Assembly (NCBI RefSeq): GCF_033097365.1
Contig: NZ_AP028461.1
Location: 7,006,001-7,070,000, forward strand
Source: Actinoplanes sichuanensis
Lineage (GTDB): Bacteria; Actinomycetota; Actinomycetes; Mycobacteriales; Micromonosporaceae
Reading direction: 5' to 3'
DNA: 64,000 nucleotides
The translations under genes and the position numbers were made by a program. Under the pieces are notes generated by a model. That model had not been told where the DNA came from. It ran no database searches and worked only from the letters and a program-made list of their open reading frames with translations. This document shows, in pieces, positions 25,954-34,374 of this stretch (position 1 is its first letter; each line of letters opens with the position of its first letter).

Positions 25954-25994
25954 GGCATCCCCATCCGCTGGGTCGTTTACCCCTCCGCAATAAC

Positions 25995-26008
25995 TAGAAC
26001 AGGTTATA
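25995..26008. promoter_or_regulatory. KstR operator 4 (kstD / thioesterase)
   Basis: TAGAACAGGTTATA fits TnnAACnnGTTnnA. Read leftward it is TATAACCTGTTCTA, identical to operator 2 including flanking bases, with TATAAC as the -10 for kstD at 25953. It lies between divergent genes. Confidence 0.9.
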
Positions 26009-26063
26009 GCAGTGTGATGAGATTCACTAGGTCCGATGGCGCCGCGTATAGCAGCCTGTTGCT

Positions 26064-26720
26064 GTGAGCGAGATCGAGAACGGCCATGGATTGCAGCGCC
26101 GCCGGGAGGCCATCACCGGGCTCGGCGACGCGCTGCGGCTGCTGATCGAACAGGCGACGGCCACCGAGGCGCCCACCGCGGAACTGCTCCGGGCGGCCGA
26201 GTTGATCCGGCAGGCGGCGGCACCGCTCGGCGAGCGGGTGCGGAGCCGTTTCGAGACCGCGGCCGCCGACGACCTGCTGGGCGGGGTGCGTCTCTACAAC
26301 CCGGTGACCGGGGGCGGCAGCGCCTTCGCACCGCCGCTGGAGATCCGCCGGGACGGTGACACGGCGGTCGGTGTCTGCACGCTGGGCCGGGCCTTCGAGG
26401 GACCGCCCAGTTTCGCGCACGGCGGGGTCAGCGCCATGCTGCTCGACCAGATGCTCGGCTACGCGTGCGGGGTCGCCGGTCATCCGGGGATGACCGTCCG
26501 CCTGGACACCGGCTACCGCCGACCGGTGCCGCTGTACACGCCGTTGCGGCTGACGTCCCGGGTGGCCGGGATCGACGGGCGGCGGATCACCGCGACCGGC
26601 ACGATCGCCACCGCCGACGAGCCCGGCGACGTGCTGGTCGAGGCGACCGGGGTGTTCGTGGCACTACGAGCCGAGCAGGCCCGGAGACTGTTCGGCCCGG
26701 TGATGGGCGAGGCCCGGTAG
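26064..26720 (+). CDS. PaaI-type hotdog acyl-CoA thioesterase
   Basis: 218 residues: a helical N-terminal part of about 75 residues, then a hotdog domain with GPPSFAHGGVSAMLLDQMLGYA, the helix and loop typical of PaaI/THEM4-like thioesterases, and TVRLDTGYRRPVPLYTPLRLTSRVAG. It probably releases CoA esters; sharing the KstR operator with kstD points to a steroid-derived or propionyl-CoA ester substrate (inference). GTG start at 26064. Confidence 0.8.
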   Translation: MSEIENGHGLQRRREAITGLGDALRLLIEQATATEAPTAELLRAAELIRQAAAPLGERVRSRFETAAADDLLGGVRLYNPVTGGGSAFAPPLEIRRDGDTAVGVCTLGRAFEGPPSFAHGGVSAMLLDQMLGYACGVAGHPGMTVRLDTGYRRPVPLYTPLRLTSRVAGIDGRRITATGTIATADEPGDVLVEATGVFVALRAEQARRLFGPVMGEAR

Positions 26721-26729
26721 GCGGTTCGC

Positions 26730-27914
26730 CTACTCGACGACCCGGCGCATCAGGTCGTTCTCGGTGGTCGTGGCCCCACCGGTCCGGGCCAGGGCCCGTT
26801 CGCGCAGCTCAGCCGGGAGGCCGGTGCGCTCGGACAGCCAGGTCACCCAGGCCGGGAGCAGGGCCAGCAGTTCGTCGGCGTCCTCCCGGTACTCCTCGCG
26901 GATCTGGTGCGACACCGACTCGACCCGGTGCGGGGAGCAGGTGTCGAACAGGGCGCGGGCGAGGATCGGCCACGAGTCGAACATCTCCTCGGTCAGCGCC
27001 TTCAGGTTGGCCGGTTCGGGACCCTCGGCCCGTGTGCGCCACCACGTGACGAACCGCTCGGGGCCCAGGTCCAGCGCCGTCTCCGGGACGTTCATGGTGA
27101 GTACCGGCGGCAGATCCAGGACCGCCTCGGCCAGGCGGCGGCAGCGGTGGTACTCGGTGAACTGCTCGGCCGACTCCCCGCCCAGCGCGGAGACCTCGTC
27201 CGGTTTCGGCAGCAGATCGAGGAGCAGCCCGAAGTCGTCGATCCGGCGCCACGACGTGCCGCCGGCCGCGAACGCGCCCACCCCGACCTGCCATGCGGCC
27301 AGGGCCTCCTCGGGCGAGGCGTAGAAACCGGCGTGCACCGCCACCGGGACGAAGGCGCACGCGTCGATGTCCCACAGGTACCAGCGGACCGGCCCCTCCG
27401 GGGTGGCGAACGGGGCGAGCACGGCGAACCGGCTGCCCCAGCGGTCCCGGGTCCAGCGAACCTCACCGGCGACCTGCGGGTCCGGAGCGTCCAGGCCGGT
27501 CCGGTCCAGCGCGGTGGACGGCAGGATGGCGGCCAGGGCGGCGAGCACCCGCCGGGCCGCTTCGTCGTCGCCGGCGTCGAGCAGCACCCCGGCCAGCGCG
27601 TCGGTCAGGTGGTCGGGTCCCACATACGCGTCGAGGGGCAGTTCGGCTAGTCCGGCGAGGAGCGGGCCGAGCCGGGCGCAGAGCTCGTCCTCCAGGGCGG
27701 TGCCGGTCTTCGGCGTGGTCATCAGCTCGGCGGCCAGCGCGACGGCGTGCGGGTGGGCCAGTTCGAGCCGCATCGCCTGGCCCTGCTCCTGACCGGCGAC
27801 GATCTCGGCCAGCGACTGTGCCAGCCGCACCTGCCGGGTGTGCGCGCGGCGGCGCTCGGCCCGGACGGCGGCGGTGGACTTGGCGGACTTCTTGCGTTTA
27901 CGAGAGACCGGCAC
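26730..27914 (-). CDS. hypothetical protein, unrecognised
   Basis: 394 residues with a very basic N-terminus (SRKRKKSAKSTAAVRAERRRAHTRQ) followed by an acidic, Leu/Ala-rich, mostly helical body. There is no signal peptide or membrane helix, so it is likely cytoplasmic and could bind nucleic acid through the basic tail. No family recognised. It converges with the thioesterase, with nine bases between stops. Confidence 0.75.
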   Translation of the reverse strand: MPVSRKRKKSAKSTAAVRAERRRAHTRQVRLAQSLAEIVAGQEQGQAMRLELAHPHAVALAAELMTTPKTGTALEDELCARLGPLLAGLAELPLDAYVGPDHLTDALAGVLLDAGDDEAARRVLAALAAILPSTALDRTGLDAPDPQVAGEVRWTRDRWGSRFAVLAPFATPEGPVRWYLWDIDACAFVPVAVHAGFYASPEEALAAWQVGVGAFAAGGTSWRRIDDFGLLLDLLPKPDEVSALGGESAEQFTEYHRCRRLAEAVLDLPPVLTMNVPETALDLGPERFVTWWRTRAEGPEPANLKALTEEMFDSWPILARALFDTCSPHRVESVSHQIREEYREDADELLALLPAWVTWLSERTGLPAELRERALARTGGATTTENDLMRRVVE

Positions 27915-27985
27915 GGGCCGAGAATATGTGGCGCTCCCGGCCCGGTCCTCCCGTGGTCACCCGCACGGGCGTCATCGTCCGTTAT

Positions 27986-29038
27986 CTAACAGCGGTCCGG
28001 CCGCCACCCGTCCGGGCCGCGCAGGAACGCCTCGATCGTGTTGAATGCGGCCTGCTCGTCGGTCAGTTGTGGACGGTTCTCCGAGATCAGCGCGCCCGGG
28101 CCGTAGTTGCGGTACTCGGCGAAGCGGGCCTCCCGCCACGGCCACGTGCCGAAGTCGCTCCAGGCGAGATCGGGGATGTGGGTGCCGATCCACGATCGGC
28201 GGATGACCGTCTGGCCGATCGCGTTCGGGTCGTTGCTCGGGTGCCACGGGCGGCCCAGCAGGACGGTCCCGGCCGGGGCGTCGGAGGTGAACCGGCAGTG
28301 GTCGAAGAGCAGCCCGTGCGGGTTGGTGAGGTCGGTGCTCGGGGCGGTGACGTACCCGTTCGGGGTGGTCCCCCGGTTCAGCGAGTGGACGCGGCAGCGG
28401 TCGAACACCGCGGTGGCCCGGCCGAAGATGAAGTCGACGTCGCCCTCCACATAGCAGTCGCGCAGGTAGACCCGGGCGATCACACCGGCGGCGCTGCTGT
28501 TGACGTAGAGGGTGTCCTGGTTGGCGAGGAACCGCACCCGCTCGAAGACCAGTCGGTCGGCCCGGGTCAGGACGGCGACCGCCTGCCGGTTGGTGATCTC
28601 CGGGTGGGCCGCCTCGTCGAACAGGTTGGCGAACGTCAGGTTGCCGGCCCGGAACCCGGCACCGTCCACGGTCACCGACGCGCTGCCCGAGGTACCCCAG
28701 GTGCCGCCGGTCGGCTTGGGGGTGCCGTTGGCCCGGTCGTCGGCGATCACCACGTCCTCCGGGCGGCGGCCCAGGCCACGCAGCTCGATCTGGGTCTTGG
28801 CGGACGGGACGATCACCTGCCCGAGGTACGTGCCGGGGCGCACCCCGATGACGTAGGGCTCGGTCGCACCGGCCGGGGCGGCGTCGATGGCCGCCTGGAT
28901 GCCGGTGTGGTCACCGCTGCCGTCGCTCGCCACGATCAGATCGGGCCGCCGTACACCGGCGGTGGCCGGGGCCTGCACCAGGCCGGTGGCGACGATGCCG
29001 AGGCCTGAGGACATGCCGAGGAAGGTACGCCGTCGCAT
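27986..29038 (-). CDS. secreted pectin methylesterase (CE8)
   Basis: 350 residues with a Tat-like leader (MRRRTFLGMSSG) and a right-handed beta-helix. CE8 signatures are all present: GTYLGQVIV near the start, NQDTLYVN (Asp), GDVDFIFGRATAVFD (nucleophile Asp) and LGRPW (Arg). It removes methyl esters from homogalacturonan outside the cell. AGGAGAG precedes the ATG. The palindrome GGAAAGCGCTTTCC lies 37 bases upstream of the start. Confidence 0.93.
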   Translation of the reverse strand: MRRRTFLGMSSGLGIVATGLVQAPATAGVRRPDLIVASDGSGDHTGIQAAIDAAPAGATEPYVIGVRPGTYLGQVIVPSAKTQIELRGLGRRPEDVVIADDRANGTPKPTGGTWGTSGSASVTVDGAGFRAGNLTFANLFDEAAHPEITNRQAVAVLTRADRLVFERVRFLANQDTLYVNSSAAGVIARVYLRDCYVEGDVDFIFGRATAVFDRCRVHSLNRGTTPNGYVTAPSTDLTNPHGLLFDHCRFTSDAPAGTVLLGRPWHPSNDPNAIGQTVIRRSWIGTHIPDLAWSDFGTWPWREARFAEYRNYGPGALISENRPQLTDEQAAFNTIEAFLRGPDGWRPDRC

Positions 29039-29074
29039 ACCACTCTCCTACTTCACTATGGGGATTGCGCTGGG

Positions 29075-29088
29075 GGAAAGCGCTTTCC
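29075..29088. promoter_or_regulatory. LacI-type palindromic operator at the pectinesterase promoter
   Basis: GGAAAGCGCTTTCC is a perfect 14-base palindrome with the central CG step typical of LacI-family operators. Similar sequences occur at 47823 and 62983, each before a pectin gene. Confidence 0.75.
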
Positions 29089-29164
29089 TCTGCACGGTAG
29101 GGCAGGCATCGGGCAACGTCAACGAAATCTTCGGACTAGTGACAGCCGTGGATAGAGTGGGGCG

Positions 29165-30709
29165 ATGAGCGAGCCGGTGACGCGAAGGGCCCTGTTGCTC
29201 GGTGCGGCGGGAGGGGCGGCCGTCACGGCCGTCGGATCCCCGGCCACCGCCGGATCCGCCACCGGAGTTCCACGGGTGGTGCGGGAGCTGGAGGAGAAGA
29301 TCCGGGCCGGGATGGCCGCCTACGGGATTCCGGGCGTGGCCTACGGTCTGCGCCATCGGGGCCGCGACTATGTGGGCGGGTTCGGCGTCACGAACGTGTC
29401 CGCGCCGGAGCCGGTCGACGGCGACACCCTCTTCCGGATCGCGTCGACCACCAAGACCTTCACCGGTACGGCGATCATGCGCCTGGTCGAGCGGGGCCGG
29501 CTGGATCTGGACCGGACGGTGCGCGGCTACCTGCCCGGGTTCCGCACCGCCGACGAGGCGGCGTCCCGGCGGGTCACCCTGCGGCAGGCGCTGAACCACA
29601 GTGCGGGCTGGCTCGGTGACTCGTTCGTGGACACCGGTGACGGTGACGACGCCCTGGAGCGGTATGTGGCGTCGATGGCCACGTTGCCGCAGCTCACCGA
29701 GCCGGGGCGGGTGTTCGCCTACAACAACGCGGCGATCGGGGTGGCCGGGCGGGTCCTGGAGGTGGCGACCGGGCGGGTCTACGAGGACGCCCTGCGGTCA
29801 CTGGTGCTCGACCCGTTGAGCCTGCGGCAGAGCGCGTTCACGCCTCAGGGTGTGCCGGGGGCGCGGGTGGCCGTACCCCATGGATTTGATCTTGAAGGGA
29901 ATGTCGTGGCCGTGCCGGAGGCGCTGGCCATTCCGCGGAGCCTGCATTCCTTCGGTGGGTTGTTCTCCAGCGCGCGGGACCAGCTGCGGTGGGCCCGCTA
30001 TCACCTCGGTGACGGCTCGCCGCTGCTGACGCGGCGGTCGTTGCGGGCGATGCGGTGGCGTCCGGGGCCGGCCGGGATGTTGTTCGTGGAGGTCGACGGG
30101 GCCGGGGTGACCTGGATGCTGCGGCCCACCGCGGAGGGGCCGCGGGTCATTCAGCACGGTGGTGACCTGGGCGGGCAGCACTCCGGGTTCCTGTTCGTGC
30201 CGGAGCGGGATTTCGCGCTGACCGTGCTGACCAACTCGGAGGGCGGCCCGCTGCTGGTGTCCGAGCTGTTCGCCGACGACTGGGCGCTGAGCCGGTTCGC
30301 CGGTCTGCACAATCTGCCGGCCCGGCCACGTCTGCTGTCTCCGGCCGAGCTGGCGCCCTACCAGGGGCGTTACGTCGTTCAACAGGTCGGCGTGGACGGC
30401 GTGCCGGTGTCGGTCGAGCTGGACCTGGTCGGTGTCGGTGGGCGACTGAGCGTGCGGCTCGGCGGGCAGGAGGCGCTGGTGCTGCCGTTCTACCGGCGCG
30501 ACCGGGTGCTGGCATGGGCGCCGGACGGGTCGGACACGTACAGCCGGGGTGATTTCGTGCGCGACCCGGACGGCTCGGTGGGCTGGTTCCGGTTCGGCGG
30601 GCGGCTCTACCGGCGTCACCCGCTCGGGACAGCGTCGGCGCTGCGCGGCGTCCCGGCCACGATCGTGCCCGGGACGCTGCCGTACCCGCTGTCTACGACA
30701 CCAGCTTGA
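29165..30709 (+). CDS. exported beta-lactamase-fold serine hydrolase
   Basis: 514 residues with a twin-arginine type leader (VTRRALLLGAAGGAAVTAV). It is a class C beta-lactamase-like domain: Ser94-x-x-Lys97 (ASTTK), a YNN motif (RVFAYNNAA) and HGGDLGG near residue 335, followed by a C-terminal lipocalin-like domain (YQGRYVVQQVG). Likely a peptidase or esterase; substrate unknown. TAGAGT (29153-29158) ends six bases before the ATG, a leaderless arrangement. Confidence 0.85.
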   Translation: MSEPVTRRALLLGAAGGAAVTAVGSPATAGSATGVPRVVRELEEKIRAGMAAYGIPGVAYGLRHRGRDYVGGFGVTNVSAPEPVDGDTLFRIASTTKTFTGTAIMRLVERGRLDLDRTVRGYLPGFRTADEAASRRVTLRQALNHSAGWLGDSFVDTGDGDDALERYVASMATLPQLTEPGRVFAYNNAAIGVAGRVLEVATGRVYEDALRSLVLDPLSLRQSAFTPQGVPGARVAVPHGFDLEGNVVAVPEALAIPRSLHSFGGLFSSARDQLRWARYHLGDGSPLLTRRSLRAMRWRPGPAGMLFVEVDGAGVTWMLRPTAEGPRVIQHGGDLGGQHSGFLFVPERDFALTVLTNSEGGPLLVSELFADDWALSRFAGLHNLPARPRLLSPAELAPYQGRYVVQQVGVDGVPVSVELDLVGVGGRLSVRLGGQEALVLPFYRRDRVLAWAPDGSDTYSRGDFVRDPDGSVGWFRFGGRLYRRHPLGTASALRGVPATIVPGTLPYPLSTTPA

Positions 30710-31853
30710 GTTCCTTGCCGTCGGCCTTGAGCAGCAGGAACTTCGGGGTCTTGCGGGTGCCGTCGTCGTTGAAGGTCATCGGGCCGGACAGCCCGGAGTA
30801 GTCGGTGTCGCCGAGCGCGGTGCGGATCGCCTCGCGGTCGACGTTCCCGGCCCGTTTGATCGCCTCCACCGCCACCATCACGGCGTCGTAGGACTCGGCG
30901 GTCGACGGGCCGGGGTCGATGCCGTAGGCCGCCTTGTACCGTTCCGACCAGCCCTTCAGCTCGGGCATGAACTCGGGCACGAGCATCGCGGTGCCGTACA
31001 CGTCGCGGCTCTCGGCCGCGGTCAGGTTCTCCAGCAGCGGCCCGTCGGTGGCGCCGTCACCGACAACGATCTTGCCGGTGAAGCCCGCGCCGCGCAGGTC
31101 CTTGATCAGCTGGTTGGCCTCGCCGTAGTAGCCGGTGTAGTAGACGATGTCGGCCTTGCTGCCGATGATCGACAGGGCGGTGCGCCGGTAGTCGGCGGCA
31201 CCCTGACTCAGCTTGAGCTCGCCGGCCACCTTCAGCTTGCCGGTCTTGCGGGCGTACGCGGCGGTGGAGTCGGCCAGGGTGATCGGGAAGCTGGTGCCGT
31301 CGTGGACCACCGACAGTCTCGTGCCGTCGAGCTTCTCCATCCAGTCGACCGCGAACTCGGCCTCGGCGGTGACCGTGCCGCAGATCAGGAACAGGCTGTT
31401 GTAGCCGGGATCCAGCAGGTCGGTGGAGTTGGCCAGCGCGATGATCATCGGGACGCCGGCGTCGTGGAAGATCTTCAGGGTGGGCACCATGGCACTGCTG
31501 CAGTAGCCACCGACAAAGGCCGCCACATCCTTCTTGACCACGGTCTGGGCGGCGGTGACGGCGGTTCCGGGGTCACAGGCGTCGTCCTCGGCCACCAGTT
31601 CGACCTGCCGGCCGAGCACCCCGCCGGCCGCGTTGACCTCGGCCACCGCCAGTTTCGCGGCGTTGACCATCGCCTCGCCGGAGGAACTGTTGCGGCCGCT
31701 GATGGGCGCGAGGCTGCCGAGCCGGATGGGTTCGCCGGCTGCGGCCGAGGAACCTCCGCCGGTCTGCGGTGTGGCGTCCTCTCCGCCGCAGCCGGACAGG
31801 CCGGCCAGCAGCAGGAGAGCGGTCAGGACGGCGGCACTTGCGGGGCGTGACAC
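30693..31853 (-). CDS. branched-chain amino-acid type substrate-binding lipoprotein, orphan
   Basis: 386 residues from GTG 31853: leader ending LLLLAGLSGC, a Gly/Ser linker, then a type I periplasmic-binding fold (IRLGSLAPISGRNSSSGEAMVNAAKLAVAEVNAAGGVLGRQVELVAEDD). No permease or ATPase lies beside it, unlike the set at 50-54 kb, so it either shares a transporter or acts as a sensor. The 3' end overlaps the serine hydrolase by 17 bases. Confidence 0.85.
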   Translation of the reverse strand: MSRPASAAVLTALLLLAGLSGCGGEDATPQTGGGSSAAAGEPIRLGSLAPISGRNSSSGEAMVNAAKLAVAEVNAAGGVLGRQVELVAEDDACDPGTAVTAAQTVVKKDVAAFVGGYCSSAMVPTLKIFHDAGVPMIIALANSTDLLDPGYNSLFLICGTVTAEAEFAVDWMEKLDGTRLSVVHDGTSFPITLADSTAAYARKTGKLKVAGELKLSQGAADYRRTALSIIGSKADIVYYTGYYGEANQLIKDLRGAGFTGKIVVGDGATDGPLLENLTAAESRDVYGTAMLVPEFMPELKGWSERYKAAYGIDPGPSTAESYDAVMVAVEAIKRAGNVDREAIRTALGDTDYSGLSGPMTFNDDGTRKTPKFLLLKADGKELKLVS

Positions 31854-31954
31854 GAGCGGCTCCGATCGGTGGTCTCTACGGTCCGATCGACGTGGGCGCG
31901 CCAAACCTGAACGGGTTTCCTTGAACACGTGATCCGGCTGCCGACAGACAGGGT

Positions 31955-33943
31955 GTGTTGGGGCGCATACGTGGGCGAGGCCGCAGCCTGCTGATGACGG
32001 TGGCGCTGGCCGTCGTGCTGCTGGCCCTCGCCGGTTTCGTGCTCCAGGCCATGTTCAGCACCACGCGCGCGACCGAGCAGCAGAGCGACGCCCTGATCGT
32101 GGACATGAAGTTCACCGAGGCCCGGATCGCCGTCGCGATGCAGGAGGTGAACCTGCGCCACTACCAGGTCGAGCCGTCGGTGGCGGTACGCGCACGGTTC
32201 GACCAGGTCGCGGCCGAGGCCGAACGGAACCTCGCCGAGATCGCCCAGTCCTCCGACGAGCAGACCCGGGACGACGCGAAGCGCCTGCTGGCCGGGCAGA
32301 TCGCGTACCGGGAACTGGCCGAGGACCTGATCGCGAAGGTGGCCGACAGCGACCCGGACTTCATGGCGTTCGACCGGCTCCAGGTGACTCCGGCCTTCTA
32401 CACACTCCAGAACGACGTGGACGACGTGTCCCGGGCCTACCACGACTACGCCCAGCAGCAGGTGATCGCGCTCGGCAAGCGGCAGGGCCGGCTGCTGGTC
32501 GGCACCGCGATGGGCTTCGGTGTCGGCCTCACGCTGGTCGCGATGATCATGCGGATGGTGCTCGGCTACCAGCGGCGGCTCGTCGCCCAGGCCGCCGACA
32601 GCCGCCATCAGGCACTGCACGATTCACTGACCGGCCTGCCGAACCGGGCGCTGTTCCAGCGCGACCTGCAGAAGGCGCTGGCCCGGGACGGTCAGTCCGC
32701 CCTCATGATCATCGACCTGGACGGGTTCAAGGCGGTCAACGACACGATCGGCCACCACGCCGGCGATCAGGTGCTGATCGAGTCCGGGCGGCGGCTGGCC
32801 GCACACATCCAATCCCCCGCCGTGGTGGCCCGGCTCGGCGGTGACGAGTTCGCGGTGCTGCTGCCCGGCGTGACCGGCCTGGCCGAGGCGACCACCCTGG
32901 CCGACCGGCTGGTCGCCGAGCTCAACCGGGACTTCGTGCTCGACGACGGACCGGCCGCGATCAGCGGCAGCCTGGGAATCGCGCTGAGCCCGGCCGCCGG
33001 ATCCGGTGACGCCGACGAGTTGTTCCGGCACGCCGACGCCGCCATGTACCGGGCGAAACGGCACGGCGGCGGGGTCGTCGTCTACGACCCGGGTGCCGAC
33101 GTCGACCAGCACGACGACCGGATGCAACTCTTCGCCGACCTGCGGGTGTTGGTGGAGACCGGCGACCCGCAGGGCCGGCTCCAGATGTACTACCAGCCGC
33201 AGGTCCGCCTGCGCGACGCCCGGGTCACCGGGGTGGAGGCGCTGGTCCGCTGGCACCATCCGGTCCGCGGCCTGGTCATGCCGGAAACCCTGCTGCCGGT
33301 CGCCGACCGTGGAGGCCTGGCCGCCGGGCTCACCTACCACCTGCTGGCGTTGGTCGCGCGGCAGGCCGCGGGCTGGCTGGCCGGTGGCTGGCGAGGGCGG
33401 GTGTCGTTCAACGTGTCGACGGCGGCGCTGGGCGACGAGCGGTTCGCCGAGAACGTGCTCGCCACGATCCAGGCGGCCGGGCTGCCGCCGGAGATGCTGC
33501 GGCTGGAGCTGACCGAGACCGGCATCATGGCCGACTCCGGGGCCGCGCTGGAGACGCTGCGCCGGATCAGCGCGAGCGGCGTGACCGTGTCGGTCGACGA
33601 CTTCGGCACCGGCTTCAGCTCGCTCGTGCAGTTGCGGGACGTACCCGCTGACGAGCTGAAGATCGACCGGATCTTCCTTAGCAACCTGACCCCCGGCACC
33701 CCGGACGAGGTGATGGTCCGCAGCTCGATCGACCTGGGGCACAACCTCGGCCTCGAAGTGGTCGCCGAAGGCGTCGAGGACCTGGCGATCCTGGCCCATC
33801 TGGCCAGAATGACCTGCGACTACGCCCAGGGGCACGCGCTGGCGCCGGCGGTTCCGGTCGGCGACCTGCCGGGCGCCTGCTGGACCGCCGAGACGACGGC
33901 CGCGGCGGCGCTCGGTTACGCGGCGTCCTCGCCGGCCCGCTGA
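31955..33943 (+). CDS. membrane GGDEF-EAL cyclic-di-GMP enzyme
   Basis: 662 residues: membrane helix at 12-31, an extracytoplasmic four-helix sensor (about 35-175), a second helix at 180-202, GGDEF domain with intact GGDEF (295-299) but no RxxD inhibitory site, and an EAL domain with EAL (428-430), ELTETG and DDFGTGFSSL. Both catalytic motifs look usable, so synthesis and hydrolysis are both possible. GTG start at 31955. Confidence 0.9.
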   Translation: MLGRIRGRGRSLLMTVALAVVLLALAGFVLQAMFSTTRATEQQSDALIVDMKFTEARIAVAMQEVNLRHYQVEPSVAVRARFDQVAAEAERNLAEIAQSSDEQTRDDAKRLLAGQIAYRELAEDLIAKVADSDPDFMAFDRLQVTPAFYTLQNDVDDVSRAYHDYAQQQVIALGKRQGRLLVGTAMGFGVGLTLVAMIMRMVLGYQRRLVAQAADSRHQALHDSLTGLPNRALFQRDLQKALARDGQSALMIIDLDGFKAVNDTIGHHAGDQVLIESGRRLAAHIQSPAVVARLGGDEFAVLLPGVTGLAEATTLADRLVAELNRDFVLDDGPAAISGSLGIALSPAAGSGDADELFRHADAAMYRAKRHGGGVVVYDPGADVDQHDDRMQLFADLRVLVETGDPQGRLQMYYQPQVRLRDARVTGVEALVRWHHPVRGLVMPETLLPVADRGGLAAGLTYHLLALVARQAAGWLAGGWRGRVSFNVSTAALGDERFAENVLATIQAAGLPPEMLRLELTETGIMADSGAALETLRRISASGVTVSVDDFGTGFSSLVQLRDVPADELKIDRIFLSNLTPGTPDEVMVRSSIDLGHNLGLEVVAEGVEDLAILAHLARMTCDYAQGHALAPAVPVGDLPGACWTAETTAAAALGYAASSPAR

Positions 33944-34212
33944 CGCCGCTTCAGACGCAACTGCTCCAGGCGTCGCCAGCGGTTGTAGACCTCGACGGCG
34001 GCCTCGACCGGCTCCGGGGCGCGGCCGGCCTTCCAGGGCCGGGGCAGGAACGACTCGGCACCCAACCAGAGCAGGTCGCTCATCGGGACCGTGCCGCCGT
34101 GCATCCGCATCAACTCCTCGGCCACCTCGAAGGCGTGGTCGCTACGCCGCCACTCCTCCAGCACCGAGCCACCCTTAAGCAACTCTGCGTGATCGTCCGG
34201 ATGCAATTCCAT
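33916..34212 (-). CDS. small hypothetical protein
   Basis: 98 residues, charged and helical (DLLWLGAESFLPRPWKAGRAPEPVEAAVEVYNRWRRLEQLRLKRRQ). Its 3' end overlaps the GGDEF-EAL gene by 28 bases in a tail-to-tail arrangement. AAAGG lies upstream of the ATG. No family recognised. Confidence 0.65.
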   Translation of the reverse strand: MELHPDDHAELLKGGSVLEEWRRSDHAFEVAEELMRMHGGTVPMSDLLWLGAESFLPRPWKAGRAPEPVEAAVEVYNRWRRLEQLRLKRRQRAGEDAA

Positions 34213-34374
34213 CTGCGCCAGCCTTTACCCTGATAGCAAAAACAGCAGGTCAGGCTGGCACTTTGACGGTGTCGAGGCAAAACTGTCAAGACCACGTAGC
34301 GTAGTCGAGGACGAAGATCACGCCCGGCTCACCGGTTTCCTCAGACATCGGCCGAAACAGCCGATAGTCTCAAA

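Noticed and set aside
27293..29008. 571-codon plus-strand open frame over the pectinesterase
   Set aside because: Shadow of the CE8 gene, whose catalytic motifs are intact on the minus strand.
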